Assembly: GCA_964034945.1 (NCBI GenBank)
Contig: OZ035962.1
Location: 34,685,943-34,749,942 of the forward strand
From: Chrysopilus asiliformis
Lineage: Eukaryota > Arthropoda > Insecta > Diptera > Rhagionidae
Direction: 5' to 3'
DNA: 64,000 nt
In this document: in pieces, positions 45,286 to 56,103 of the stretch
How positions within the stretch are numbered: the first letter of the stretch is position 1
Layout of the letters: each line of letters opens with the position of its first letter
Position numbers and translations under genes: made by a program
Notes under the pieces: model-generated
Seen by the model: the letters and a program-made list of their open reading frames with translations, nothing else
Told to the model about the DNA's origin: nothing
Database searches by the model: none

Positions 45286-47036
45286 GTAATTTAACATGAA
45301 CTTTTTTTAAAGTGTTTGTTGATTTTTTTTCGCATGATACGCTCTTAAGTTATATAACTTTTTGATAACATTTTTTTTGCAAATTAATATATCAGTATTT
45401 TGATTTTGTTATTTGTGATGATTGTGAGCTTTTAAGCCTTTTAGGATTCATGAAAAGTAATTCAAATTACTAATAGTTCTAATTGAGTTCGGTAGTCATT
45501 GCTGTCAACTTAGTAACGACTCCGAAAACAATAGGAATTGTGCTCATCGTAAAATGGAAAAAATTGGAATTATCGCACGATGCAAGATACGGAGAATAAT
45601 TCTTTCCGATTCGTTCATCATCATCCTCGGCGCTACAGCTCTGGGCCTCCCTAATTGAGGTTTCATAACAATTTATTCCCTGCTTCGTACCTACAGTTTT
45701 ACATGGATTTTGAACCATGGATGAATTACAACATTTGTAAGGTTTTTACATTGCAACCCATCAACAGCAGAGGCCGTGATAGTAATCCAATTTTTGGAAT
45801 GTTTCTATTCCAAGAAATCATTCCAGTTTTACTGTTTCGACAAGTATTTTGGTAATGACTTCTTCAAATACAAGGGATTAAGGACGTTATCGTCATCAAA
45901 ATAACGAAAAACGAAATGAAAAACGGCACTTTCTTCAAAATTACGTTACAACTTTATAGAAATTTAATTTCGTTACAATAACGAAAAACGTTACGTTAAA
46001 AGACAATAAATTCCAGCATTCAGATTCGGATTCATTTTACACCCTTCCCTTACTCCCCCCACCATTCAAGCTATGGGTCTAGAGCTGGACCCCCGGCGAG
46101 CATCTATGCCAAATTTCAGGCCGATCGGTTCGGTAGTTTTCCTGCGAAAGACTGACATATTGGAAAAACTAAGCTTCGGACTTACTTTACTCCTCTCCTT
46201 ACTCTCCCACCACTCGGGTTACTTTTCAATACTTCTCAATAGTTGGAACCAGGCGTACAGCGACAACCACACCGAATTCCTGGTCAATTAGTTGAGCCGT
46301 TTTCACGTGAAAGAGAAACAGACAGACGGACAGCAACTTAGTTTTATTATATATTAGTTTGATTATTAAAATTCATCGAAATACAATTTTTAAAAATCTG
46401 TTTTAAGGTTAGAGATTGACTTATTGTCTTACAACCATGAACAATGTGCTTTAAAAAGGAATTTAATAGAATAATACTATTTCTATTAAAAGAGAAAAGA
46501 GCTTGCATATCAAATTCTTAATTTAATTGTTGTTGAAAACGCAAACTTGAAAGAAATCATGTAGGTTGTAAAGTTTACCAAGTTGGCTTAAATATCGGTT
46601 CGTCTATACGCTATTTTGAGTGTGCAAGTTTCTCCATCTCCGGTGTGAAACTCCCAATTTGATGTCTCTAATTGTTATCGTGTTGTCACTATTAGCGTAG
46701 TCTTTCTGCAAGCTAAGTTTTGATATTTAAAAAAAAAAAAAAGGAAAAATGGTAAAAATACGAAGTTTAGGGCATGTTACAGGATTTAGTTTGCTTATTT
46801 GCTGTTATTGATCATTTTAGGCATGTTAACAGACATTTAAAAATAAAGTCTTTTCTGTGATTGTTGAGTGATTAATTAATTTTAGCCTAATATTAGTGAT
46901 GTTACTGAAATAAGTTCCAAGTGCATGGCTTATGGTAAGTTTTGGTTTTTCTTGTGTTGTTTTTGATGTGTTACTTGGTTTGTCCCAAACTTTGCAAATT
47001 TTTTTAAAATTTACTTCTAAAAATTTATTATTACAG
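45286..47036. other. Intron stretch with a family F fragment at 46055-46360
   Basis: GGGTCTAGAGCTGGACCCCC, GCCGATCGGTTCGGTAGTTT, GAGCCGTTTTCACGTGA and CAGACAGACGGACAG match the tail organisation of family F. The remainder is plain intron. Confidence 0.45.
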
Positions 47037-48032
47037 TCACAGCTTCAACTATTATTACAAGATCAAACGGACTTATCACCGATTCGAAAAGCATTTATGT
47101 CAACAACAAATCAAAATAATCTTACTGCAATAAATCAACAATTAAATAATTTGGGATCGATAAATCAGCAACTTAATACATTAACTCACCAACTCAGTGG
47201 ATTAAATCAACAGAGTCAAAATTTACAAAACCTTCAAAATATCGCGAATGTCACGATTCCACCATTAAATGTTTTTCCCACATTTAATCAAGTGCCGAAG
47301 TTAAACAATCAATTACCGAACATATCACCAACGACTCCAGAAATTTTATCACAACAGGAGCTTTATCAAGTTAATCAGGAACTACTTAATAGGTTACAAT
47401 CATTAAATTTAACATTGACAACTAGTCCAACAAATAATAATGGTCAAGCGATTAATAATAACAATAATTCACCCCAAAATTCATTTATATTCGCAAATCC
47501 GGGCCAATTATCATCCAGTCCTAGCAATAATAATAACTTTAACTTCTTAAATTCGCCTACCACCATGGGAAACTTAACGCCATCTCCAATTGGTAGCTTA
47601 AACCGTAATTCATATTCGAATAGTCCAATGGATAATAATTTGGGACTTAGTATAGATAAAAATCTAAATGATGTCGAAGATGGACATCTAATCAAGCCAT
47701 TATCTCAGGTCGGTACGCTTACAACATTGGATTCAGATGGTAAAGTGAAAGTCATTGTGCCAATATCAAACAACAATAATAGTGATACTCGCCAAGATGC
47801 AATGTCAGCATCGTCATCCTCCAATAGAAGGCATGATCGTCAAATGATTGCGAATGTCCCTAATATAGTTACATTGAAGGTAACTGATGAAACGGGAGTT
47901 GTCACAAATTCTAGAAAACTATCGGCTACGCCGAGTTTCATAACACGAAGCACTAGTGAAAAAGTGCCTAACCGTAGCCAAATGATGAGCCAAGTACAAA
48001 GGACTACTTGGGCTAGACACACCACAAAATAA
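47037..48032 (+). CDS. NOS1AP: NOS1AP exon, Asn/Gln-rich region with alternative stop
   Basis: After TTATTACAG the frame reads SQLQLLLQDQTDLSPIRKAF and continues for 331 codons to TAA. The open frame extends upstream of the acceptor only by chance. The region is low complexity: Asn/Gln-rich repeats such as NQQLNNLGSINQQLNTL, then Asn/Ser runs, then a Ser-rich basic tail. It looks disordered. Two phase-0 donors lie inside: AAG|GTAACT after 47879 (the stronger) and CAG|GTCGGT after 47708. Either would let the mRNA skip this stop and join the exon at 56104. If read through, poly(A) signal AATAAA is at 48367. Confidence 0.9.
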   Translation, partial: SQLQLLLQDQTDLSPIRKAFMSTTNQNNLTAINQQLNNLGSINQQLNTLTHQLSGLNQQSQNLQNLQNIANVTIPPLNVFPTFNQVPKLNNQLPNISPTTPEILSQQELYQVNQELLNRLQSLNLTLTTSPTNNNGQAINNNNNSPQNSFIFANPGQLSSSPSNNNNFNFLNSPTTMGNLTPSPIGSLNRNSYSNSPMDNNLGLSIDKNLNDVEDGHLIKPLSQVGTLTTLDSDGKVKVIVPISNNNNSDTRQDAMSASSSSNRRHDRQMIANVPNIVTLKVTDETGVVTNSRKLSATPSFITRSTSEKVPNRSQMMSQVQRTTWARHTTK

Positions 48033-48837
48033 TGAGCTATTAACATCAAATGTATTATTAGAAAGTAGTAAACATATAAAATATTGTTGTAAATATTATA
48101 TTTTATAGATTAAAATTACGTATTAAGTTTACAATGTTTCATTATATATAATAATGGTTATTGATTTTTTATTTTATCTATGGACATTTTATCATACTTA
48201 ATAGATATTTTTTTAATTTTCAAACCTAAATTATTCATTCTTTCATATACGAGAGATTACTTATTGAGTGTAAATTTTGTTAATTTTCTAATAGTTTTTT
48301 AGTTATGAAATTAAAAAAAAATAGTATGATTTAAAACAGGTTTTCTATTTAGTTTTAATATATTTCAATAAAATAAAAATATTTTAAAAAAAAACTTCTA
48401 ATTTCGTTTTATTATCCAGATATCATTTTTTGGAGTTGTATAGATCCATTTCAGGCGGGGTTGCCATCTTCTATAATTTTATTTTTCAGCCCTTAAAAAG
48501 CGTATATTTATACTTTTTGGTTTGCCGAAAAATGTACAAAAAATCGTATATCTTATCAAGTAAATATAAGTTTTTTTACGAAGTAAAGGCAATCAATTTA
48601 TGTGTGAATATGTTATATTCCGAATATTGGATTTTAGAATATTAACTACACGAGATTCTCACTACCAAGATTGCATTAGGTGAATAGTGTCGTACCAAGG
48701 CTTAGGGCCGCACGGGACAGAAACTCAAATTTTTCCTCATCTACCAGAAAACGAAAATCTGAATTTTTTGGGGCCATAACAGAAATTAAGACAAATACAA
48801 GTAGGCCATAAAGATAAACAACAGTAGAATTTTTATT
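48033..48837. other. 3' UTR of the short end, then intron or intergenic DNA
   Basis: AT-rich with the poly(A) signal at 48367; nothing else recognised. Confidence 0.4.
48367..48372 (+). terminator. Poly(A) signal for the short 3' end
   Basis: AATAAA lies 335 nt after the stop at 48032. A second overlapping ATAAAA-rich stretch follows. No other gene is near, so it probably ends the isoform that uses this stop. Confidence 0.5.
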
Positions 48838-49429
48838 TAAAAAACATAACAAAAGCTATAATTGCCAATCTGGCAATTATTGAAAACCCGTATGGTGATA
48901 TTCGTATCAAAATTCGAACACTTGTACCAAAATTCCACTTTGAAGTCAAACTTTCCAATAAGATTTTTTAAAATTTATTCCAATCGGATTTTGATGTATG
49001 GGGGTTTTATGTAGAATCATATCCTAAATAACTTTTGTTCTTGGATTTTTTTGATAAGATGCACCGTTTACGAGATATTCATAAAAACCGTTTTCGTTCG
49101 TATGGCGGGTACCCCCCCTAATGGTCCATTTTTGCCCATTAACGAACTTAGCCTCGCATTTTACGAAAAACGGATCTGCGCAAAACGGATTTCAAGTCTC
49201 TAGCTCAATCCGTGCGCCCGCAATCCGCGCCACAGACAGACAGACGGATGGACATGCAGAAATTAATTATTATACACTTTCTATTAAGTTGAAGTGTCGC
49301 GACCTGGCTATGTGTCTTTCTCTGGAATCTTTGGAACCTTATATCTCCGAAACTATGCAACCTAGGAAGATGAAATTTTGTCACCTTGCGTAGTTCCGGT
49401 GACAGTTCAATATTTTTACTACATCCTTG

Positions 49430-49830
49430 TAAGGATAATGGAAGGTCCTGTAAGGATAACGCAAATATCCTTTTTCCCATTTTTTCCGGGAAAAACTAGC
49501 ACCAGGGGGTTTTAGGGGTCGCTGATCACGAATTCGGTGTTAGATTTTCAAAATTCAAAACGGAAGGTCCTGTAAGGATAACGCAAATATCCTTTTTCCC
49601 ATTTTTTCCGGGAAAAAATGACATTAGGGGGTTTTCGGGGTCGCTGATCACGAATTCGGTGTCAGATTTTCAAAATTCAAAACGGAAGGTCCTGTAAGGA
49701 TAACGCAAATATCCTTTTTCCCATTTTTCCCGGGAAAAAATGGCATTAGGGGGTTTTTGGGGTCGCTGAATCCGATTCTGACATTTAAAATTCTTGTAAG
49801 GATAACGGAATGTCCTGCAAAGATAACGTG
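49430..49830. repeat. 122-bp tandem repeat, about 3.3 copies
   Basis: GAAGGTCCTG starts at 49441, 49563 and 49685 (exact 122-bp steps) and a degenerate GAATGTCCTG at 49808. Units contain GTAAGGATAACGCAAATATC, CCGGGAAAAA, GGGTCGCTGATCACGAATTC. The same unit occurs singly or paired at 7.5, 13.7, 28.8 and 55.6 kb. Confidence 0.9.
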
Positions 49831-49913
49831 AGTTTCCTTTTGCTCAAATTTCCCGCGAAAGATCTTTTCTGGAGGTTTTTGGTAGGCTAATTCAAGACTA
49901 AAAAGTATAAAAT

Positions 49914-50237
49914 AAAAAAAACACTTTAAAAAACAAGTTTTATAACCTTATACACTTTCAAAATGCACTAAAAAGTAAAAAACAAGTTTAAAGTTTCACA
50001 AAAAATGTTTTTATAAATTGCGTGTTGTTGTGAAAGTATAAAGTGTGTGACGTTGCATTTGCTCTTGAATCTGTAATAGCGGTTTCATACTGTGCAACGC
50101 AGCACACTTTATATTTTCACAACAACACGCAATTTATAAAAACATTTTTTGTGAAACTTTAAACTTGTTTTTTACTTTTTAGTGCATTTTGAAAGTGTAT
50201 AAGGTTATAAAACTTGTTTTTTAAAGTGTTTTTTTTT
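49914..50237. repeat. Long palindrome, arms about 144 bp, spacer about 34 bp
   Basis: Arms 49914-50057 and 50092-50237 pair with only a few differences (for example GTATAAAGTGTG against ATATAAAGTGTG in the other arm). They include GCGTGTTGTTGTGAAA. No target duplication identified. Confidence 0.92.
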
Positions 50238-50941
50238 ATCATTCTAAACACACTGGTGTAATTCATTTTTATGTGTGATGACGGGATCTTGGCGTTACAA
50301 ACGGTAAGGCAAAGTTAATATACCCTTTGGTTTCACCATACGGGTATAAAAAAACAAGGGAAACCCAGGTTATTAAAAGTAATTTATCAAAATCTTTTAC
50401 ATCAAATTTATATCAACTCGCATGTTTTTATTGCAATTTATTTGCATTTATCTATGTTATGTATTTGTGAACTTAAAAATTGTTGCATTCATGGAATGTG
50501 ATAATGTTGTTTTAGATAACTTCGATCAAAACAACAGTAGGAACACCAAATTTTTGGTGTATTCGGATTCAAATATGGAGAATGAAAAAAAAATCACTCG
50601 AGTTCCTTTTAGGAGTTATTTCCATTGTACTTACTTACAAATTGGCTTCAGTAGTCTATTGAGAACGCTAATGGTTTACAAATCGAGAGAAAAATCAAAA
50701 CATCTCAAATGCTTGCAATAAAAGAATGTGTGAGGTGAATTTTTTAACTATGATAAGTTGGTTTAAAAAGGTGTTAAAAATGAACGCCACAGGGAACTGT
50801 TGTGAACTCCCTAGCCCGAAGTAGGATTTTCTTCGAAAGGTGATGGACTCTCTCATATTTCGTTTCGGTGCATGTTCGACTCCGTTTTTTCGACCGTGTA
50901 CTAAATAGGGATCTGAAAATATGCGCTTGAAAATATTCGAG

Positions 50942-51205
50942 ATATCGTCGGCTAAAAGTGCAATTGTGCTAAGTCCATTTGGTATAATTTTTCAGAAGAC
51001 CAATGAAATTCTTGTTAAATCGTTTTAATTCTCTTTCAATAACACTGAGTTTTCTTTAAATGACAAAAATTGGGCTCAGTTTTCTTTAAATGAGACTCTG
51101 TTTTCTTTAAATTAAAATTAAAACGATTTAACAAGGTTTTTTATTGCTCTTCTTTCAAATTTGGTATAATGGACTTAGCATAATTTCACTTTTAGCCAAC
51201 GATAT
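50942..51205. mobile_element. Small inverted-repeat element inside family E copy 3
   Basis: Ends GGCTAAAAGTGCAATTGTGC and the complement of GCATAATTTCACTTTTAGCC pair over about 40 bp. Second-order arms with TTAAATCGTTTTAATT pair inside. GATAT occurs on both flanks. Copy 1 of family E has no such interruption at its GAGATATCAAACAGCTCG. Confidence 0.7.
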
Positions 51206-51875
51206 GAAGCAACTCGAGTAATAAGATGCCCCTGTAATTTCTTCGACACAAGTGTTAGAGTGTGGTACGACGCAAGTCCGAACTACATAAACGACGAGTT
51301 CGTGAATCACATGCGAATTATAATCGAAAACAAAATTTTTGACTTAATTTAGCACATTCGCTCAATTCTATTTGAATTGGAATTAATCAACTAACACTTA
51401 GGATTTGTTCCAAAATTTTTGTAGAACTTAGCCTTACATAATATTGGAGTCACTTCTAAAGAAAGGCCAACGGAATCCTATAACATAAAATTGTTTCCTC
51501 CAGACTTTAGGAATATCTGCAGTGCAAACTGGGAACGGGTTCTACTTTTGTTGGAATATGTCCATTCTTTTCTTAGCTCTATTTACATACACTTTCGAAA
51601 AAACGGAGTCGATCACGCACCGAAACGGAGTTTGCGGAAGTCCATCGCCTTTCGGAGAAAATCGAACTCCGGGCTAGGGAGTTCACAACATTTCCCCTAT
51701 GGGTGTTAATTTTTAACAATTTTTCGGTGCTAAACCAACTTATTAGAGGAGTCAAAAAAACAAAAAAATTTCACCTCACAAATTCTTTTTTTTTGCAAGC
51801 ATTTGAGATGTTTCGATTTTTTCTCGTGTTTTCAAAATTAATTGACTGTTAGCAACTTTTCTTTCATGTCTTTAC

Positions 51876-51950
51876 CCGGACTCGAACATGGGAATTCTCG
51901 ATTTGTAACCCATTGGCCTTCCCAATAGACTATGGAAGGCAATTGATTCT
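51876..51950 (-). other. tRNA-like segment in the foldback arm
   Basis: The complement has ATAGTCTATTGGGAAGGCC, GTTACAAAT and a box-B-like TGTTCGAGTCCGGG. Stems do not close properly, so a pseudogene or SINE head is more likely than a tRNA. The opposite arm keeps only the 5' part. Confidence 0.3.
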
Positions 51951-51954
51951 AAAG

Positions 51955-52394
51955 GTGATGGCCCAATAGAAGCTTTGCTTGCTTCGCTTGCTTTACTCGC
52001 TTTGACAGCTGAATTGAACTCCGTGTTTCCTTATGTGAGGTGACCCAATACAAAAGCGCTTAAAGCAAAGCGAAGCAAACAAAGCTTCGATTTGAACAAT
52101 TCTCAATTAGACGTTTTGCTGTATGCGCTTTGACAGTTCTGACAATTTAGTTTTTCACCTAATCGATGGAACAAAACACAAATAGCATACAAAATACATG
52201 ATAAATGCTTTATAAATTAATTTTTGTTGTTGAAATGTTTGCACAAACTTTTTTTCCACTCATATTAAATGAATTCAATATAATTGCCAGATGTCAAAGC
52301 GCTCATAGAAAAGGTTACATTGGACCTAGTGTAGCTTTGCTTGCTTTGATCGCCTCAAATGCTTCAGCAAAGCAAAGCTTCTATTGGGCCATCA
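51955..52394. mobile_element. MITE with GATGGCCCAATAGAAGCTTTG ends
   Basis: Inverted ends GATGGCCCAATAGAAGCTTT and its complement (AAAGCTTCTATTGGGCCATC) enclose about 430 bp. Interior copies of AGCAAAGC and GCTTTGCTTGCTT are frequent. No target duplication found. Confidence 0.7.
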
Positions 52395-54194
52395 TCTTAA
52401 ACGAAAACACCCTTTAGAATGAAAATAACTCCTAAAAGGAGTTCCAGTAAATTTTTAACTCCTTTTCCGAGTTAATTCAAAATAGAGGTCAAAATAATGC
52501 TGAAATTAATATTTAGCTCCTTAAAATAGAAATAAATAGAATTCCGTGCTACGGTGTTACATTTTTTCTGAATAACACTGCGAAATGCTTACTTTTAGCT
52601 ATGTTTTGAGGCGATGTTAATTTGTCCCCGGATTTTTTCAAGAGTGTAGGTATAATTCTGCGAAAACTAGTAGGTATCTATAGTATTAAATTTACTTTTA
52701 GAGCCAAAAACACACATATTCCTCTCACTTAGGATATAAATAAGATATCGCTATCAAAATTTTATGGCAAGTAGAGGACATCAGTACTAACAACATACTA
52801 AAATTTCAAAAAAATTGACTGAGTAGTTTTTTTTAAATCTGGCAATAATTCAACATACCCGATAATTCAACAGGCCCGGTCCTACCCTACTTGTTCCAAT
52901 ATTTATGAAATTATGTGCTAAAAAATAAAGCAAATATAGTAGTCCTGTAATCGCTTTCCCATATTTTATAGGAAATTTTCCTTTGCGGATTCTTTTCCGT
53001 GTCTGATGTTTAACTTGAACATCTTTTTTTTACCGTCATAATGAAATGCTTATAAACTGAAGGTAATCGAGCACAAAAGCACATAAGAGGGCAAAAAATT
53101 ACATGAAAAGAAGGAGAATCAAAAAGCGGTTACCTCAGCATAAGCTTTCTAGTCATAAATTTTGAAGTGGATAAAAGTATTAAAGATTTTCGTCTGCTTA
53201 AAACACCCAAAAAATATTATATTTTGCTTCGGAATTTATTAAATGCCACATTCATTCCACTTGCTTCCCCACTGTCATAATAATTTAAAAGTAGGTATCT
53301 GAATTTACATGTTTACATATACCCGCATTTAAGGGTGATATAATTTTTTTTCTCTGGTTTCTTTGGAGAAACATCGTTGACACAGCGTATCTGCTGCTTA
53401 AGGCATGGCCGATAAAGGAGGATGGCTGTTAGTATGCTATCACTACTAGACATTTAATATTAAAAATATTTTTGGTATAAAAAAGCAATGTAGAGATCTT
53501 TTCAATTTGAATTAATTAACTCTGTAAACCATTTTTCTTTTTCTTATCAAGCTTGAACCTCTTGAAACTTTTGGCATAACAGACTGGATGAAAAATTACA
53601 CAGGCCTGTCTATAAATTTTTTTTTGTACCGAAAGATAAAAATGTGGATCTGAAGGATTTTGGCGTGCTGAATACGATGCCGTTGTCGGTTTTGCTCCAT
53701 CGCTTCGAGTTATCCTAACTTTAAAGTCCAAAAAAGGTCATTTTTGACCTTTTCAGAACTCAATATATCGATAACTAATCGTTGTGTGATAAAATGGACT
53801 ACAGAATCGAATTTATCTGTCCAAAATCTAAGTATTACTGAAGGTTGTTGCCATCAGATGTCGCAATTACAATTTTATTTCTTAACATAACGAAAAATTC
53901 AGTAATTTCGCAATACGATTTTTTTATTCCATCTGAGGGTTTTGGTGTCGCGGATTTTCAATCTAATGTCGAAATCAGACAATTCAATGAGTGATACAAA
54001 ATGGTGGATCTGGAAATCTAAAATTATATAAATTTTTCTTGTTTTGTGTATGTATGGGTTATGTATGGATAATGGTTTAAATCATGAATATGGAATTAAG
54101 AGTATGGGTCAAATGATAAAGAAATCATTTATTGTGAAATTACTGAATTTTATGTTAAGAAATAAAATTGACGCCTACAACCTCTATATTGTAA
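52395..54194. other. Non-coding stretch; right end of family E copy 3 at 52893-53003
   Basis: GTAATCGCTTTCCCATATTT and CCTTTGCGGATTCTTTTCCG match the right end of family E copy 1. Otherwise nothing recognised. Confidence 0.5.
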
Positions 54195-55143
54195 TAGGGG
54201 AAGCCGGGGCTAGTATTAACAAAATTTGGAAATTGGGTCATATTTTTTTAACAAGTAATATTTTTGATATGGTGTTTATATCTAGCCATACCGTAGGTCT
54301 TCAGGTATCATAAGAAATAAAAAAAAGTTTCAACCAGGTAGTCACTATATGAAAAAAATCATTTTTATGAAAAAATGTCATCTGTTAAAACTAACCCCGG
54401 TCACGGGGCTAGTTTTAACAACGATGGGGTAAGTATTAACATAAGTTTTAACATGGAAATAATTAAAAGAAAAGATTTTTTTCACAAAAATTATAAAATA
54501 AATAAAATATATATCCTTTTAAATTCAAATATATTAATTATCACAAAAACTAATAAAATGAACCAAATAAATATCCTTTTCAAGGAACATAAATTGAGAA
54601 AAAAAATTAAGTCGTTTTAAAAAACAAAAACAATTATTATTATCTAAAAAAAGGTCTCAGGGAAGCTTTTTTGTACATAATTTGTATCTATAAAAACATA
54701 GTATGAGAATTCTTACTCTATGTCCATCACATTATATTGTTAATACTTGCCCCATGGGTTTGTTAATTTTAGCCCCGACACTACTTTTTTTGAATTATTA
54801 ACCACACACAAAAATATAGTTAAGGATTGTAATAAAACCAAAGGATATTATTAATTATAGCTTCATTAACTTACATTATCGGCAAAGTTATATTCAATAA
54901 TATAAAAAACTAAGACAGAAATCAAAATATTCCAAACCATAAAAAGTTCGTTTACCAGTTAAATTTCGGTCTTTGTGCTAAACATTCACTGACAATTAAC
55001 TGTTTATGACTGATGAGTCACGATATGATCGACCTTATCGAATGATGGACAAAAACCAAATTTCGAGATTCTGGCTCGTATATTTCGGCGGGAATAGGCT
55101 TGTTAATACTTACCCCTGTTAATTCTAGCCCCGGGTTCCCCTA
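54195..55143. mobile_element. MITE with repeated GGGGCTAG-TATTAACA motifs
   Basis: Inverted ends TAGGGGAAGCCGGGGCTAGT and the complement of CTAGCCCCGGGTTCCCCTA enclose 949 bp. Variants of GGGGCTAGTTTTAACA and GGGGTAAGTATTAACA recur near both ends in either orientation. Interior is AT-rich without coding remnant. The TA at each end may be the target duplication. Confidence 0.72.
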
Positions 55144-55559
55144 CTTGATTTTCATAGATTTTGGACAGGCAAATTCGATCCCCATTAGTTATCTATATAT
55201 TAAGTTCTGAAAACAGTAAAACAAATTGATTTTTTGCACTTTGAGGTTAGTATAGCATTGTATTCAGCATGTCAAAATCCTCCGGACTGAAAAACCTTGT
55301 AGGTCTGTGTTATTATTCGCGCTTTGCGGTTCATTCCGCTCCCATAGGTCGGCTCTCGGCCTCCCTGTCACTACCCATAAAAGTCTAAAATCAAAATACT
55401 CTTTTGGATTTAAGAGGTACTAACGGAATGAGTTAAAGGCAAGAGGAAAGATAAAATATTTAAAAATAGAAGCTTATTATAGACTGAATTCCGTATGCCC
55501 AGATTTGCGTAGAAAATTACTTAAACGATTATCACAATTCGAAACGGAAGGTTCTGTAA

Positions 55560-55563
55560 TAAT

Positions 55564-55594
<31 letters not shown>

Positions 55595-55638
55595 AATCCA
55601 ACAATAATCTCTAGACAATGGTCATAGACCGTCCGTCA
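55560..55638 (-). mobile_element. 79-bp 5'-truncated retroposon scrap with (TAA)n tail
   Basis: GGAAGGTTCTGTAA flanks both sides (55546-55559 and 55639-55652), a 14-bp target duplication within a 122-bp type unit. The insert has a (TAA)n run at its left end, so it reads as a minus-strand non-LTR retroposon 3' end. Confidence 0.8.
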
Positions 55639-55833
55639 GGAAGGTTCTGTAAGGATAACGCAAATATCGTTTTTCTATTTTTTTTTTGGAAAAAAATTCC
55701 ACAGATTTTTTAGCGAATGTCACAAATTTTTTCTACTTGAAACATTGTGGGCCGAGGAGAATGTTGGACGGCGATACGATCAGGGCCGCAGCTAATTTTT
55801 CAAAAAAAAAAATTGTAAAATCAACTCTGAATT

Positions 55834-55949
55834 TCTAGAACTCTGGAACCCAGAAACCTTGAAACCCCAAAACCGTGGAACCTTTGAACCCTGAAACCTT
55901 GGAACCCTGGAACCTTTGAACCCTGAAACCTTAGAACCCTGGAACCTTT
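55834..55949. repeat. Minisatellite of about 9-10-bp GGAACCCTT/GAAACCTTG units
   Basis: Units such as GGAACCCTGGAACCTTTGAA repeat without interruption. On the minus strand they encode a spurious repeated Phe-Gln-Gly-Ser-Lys-Val-Pro-Gly frame. Confidence 0.8.
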
Positions 55950-56103
55950 AGTTACGAAAGTAACGAAAAAATACAAAATTGCCGCATTTAATTCTTTCGT
56001 CTTTGCTAACTTCTTCATATAAATTGTATTTTGACTGAATTATAATTGCATATAACTGTGTATAAATTATAACTCACACTGTCAATTTAATTGAATTTTT
56101 TAG

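Larger units (their letters stand above)
48838..50355 (-). mobile_element. DINE-like element, subfamily A, reversed, with a large internal insertion
   Basis: The 3' part (AACATAACAAAAGCTATAAT, stem-loop, AACCCGTATGGTGATATTCG) runs to the core GACAGACAGACGGATGGACA near 49240. The head (ATCATTCTAAACACACTGGT, then TTTCACCATACGGGTATAAA) resumes at 50238. About 970 bp of tandem and palindromic DNA separates them. Confidence 0.75.
50637..51955. repeat. Large degenerate inverted repeat enclosing part of family E copy 3
   Basis: The left arm (50637-50905) and right arm (about 51590-51955) pair through CATCTCAAATGCTTGC, TTCACCTCACA, GAACTCCCTAGCCCG, TTCGGTGCATGTTCGACTCC and AATAGACTATGG-type blocks with mismatches. 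Between them are family E pieces and a smaller inverted-repeat element. Confidence 0.65.
55144..56103. other. Non-coding stretch with family F and C fragments, retroposon scrap and minisatellite
   Basis: A family F head fragment lies at about 55305-55372 (CGCGCTTTGCGGTTCATTCC, GGCTCTCGGCCTCCCTGTCA). The other items are listed separately. The end of this stretch is the acceptor of the last exon. Confidence 0.5.

Noticed and set aside
46932..47036. Open frame upstream of the exon at 47037 starting with ATG at 46932
   Set aside because: It precedes a strong acceptor (TTATTACAG) and its residues are not family-like; the frame is open through the intron by chance.
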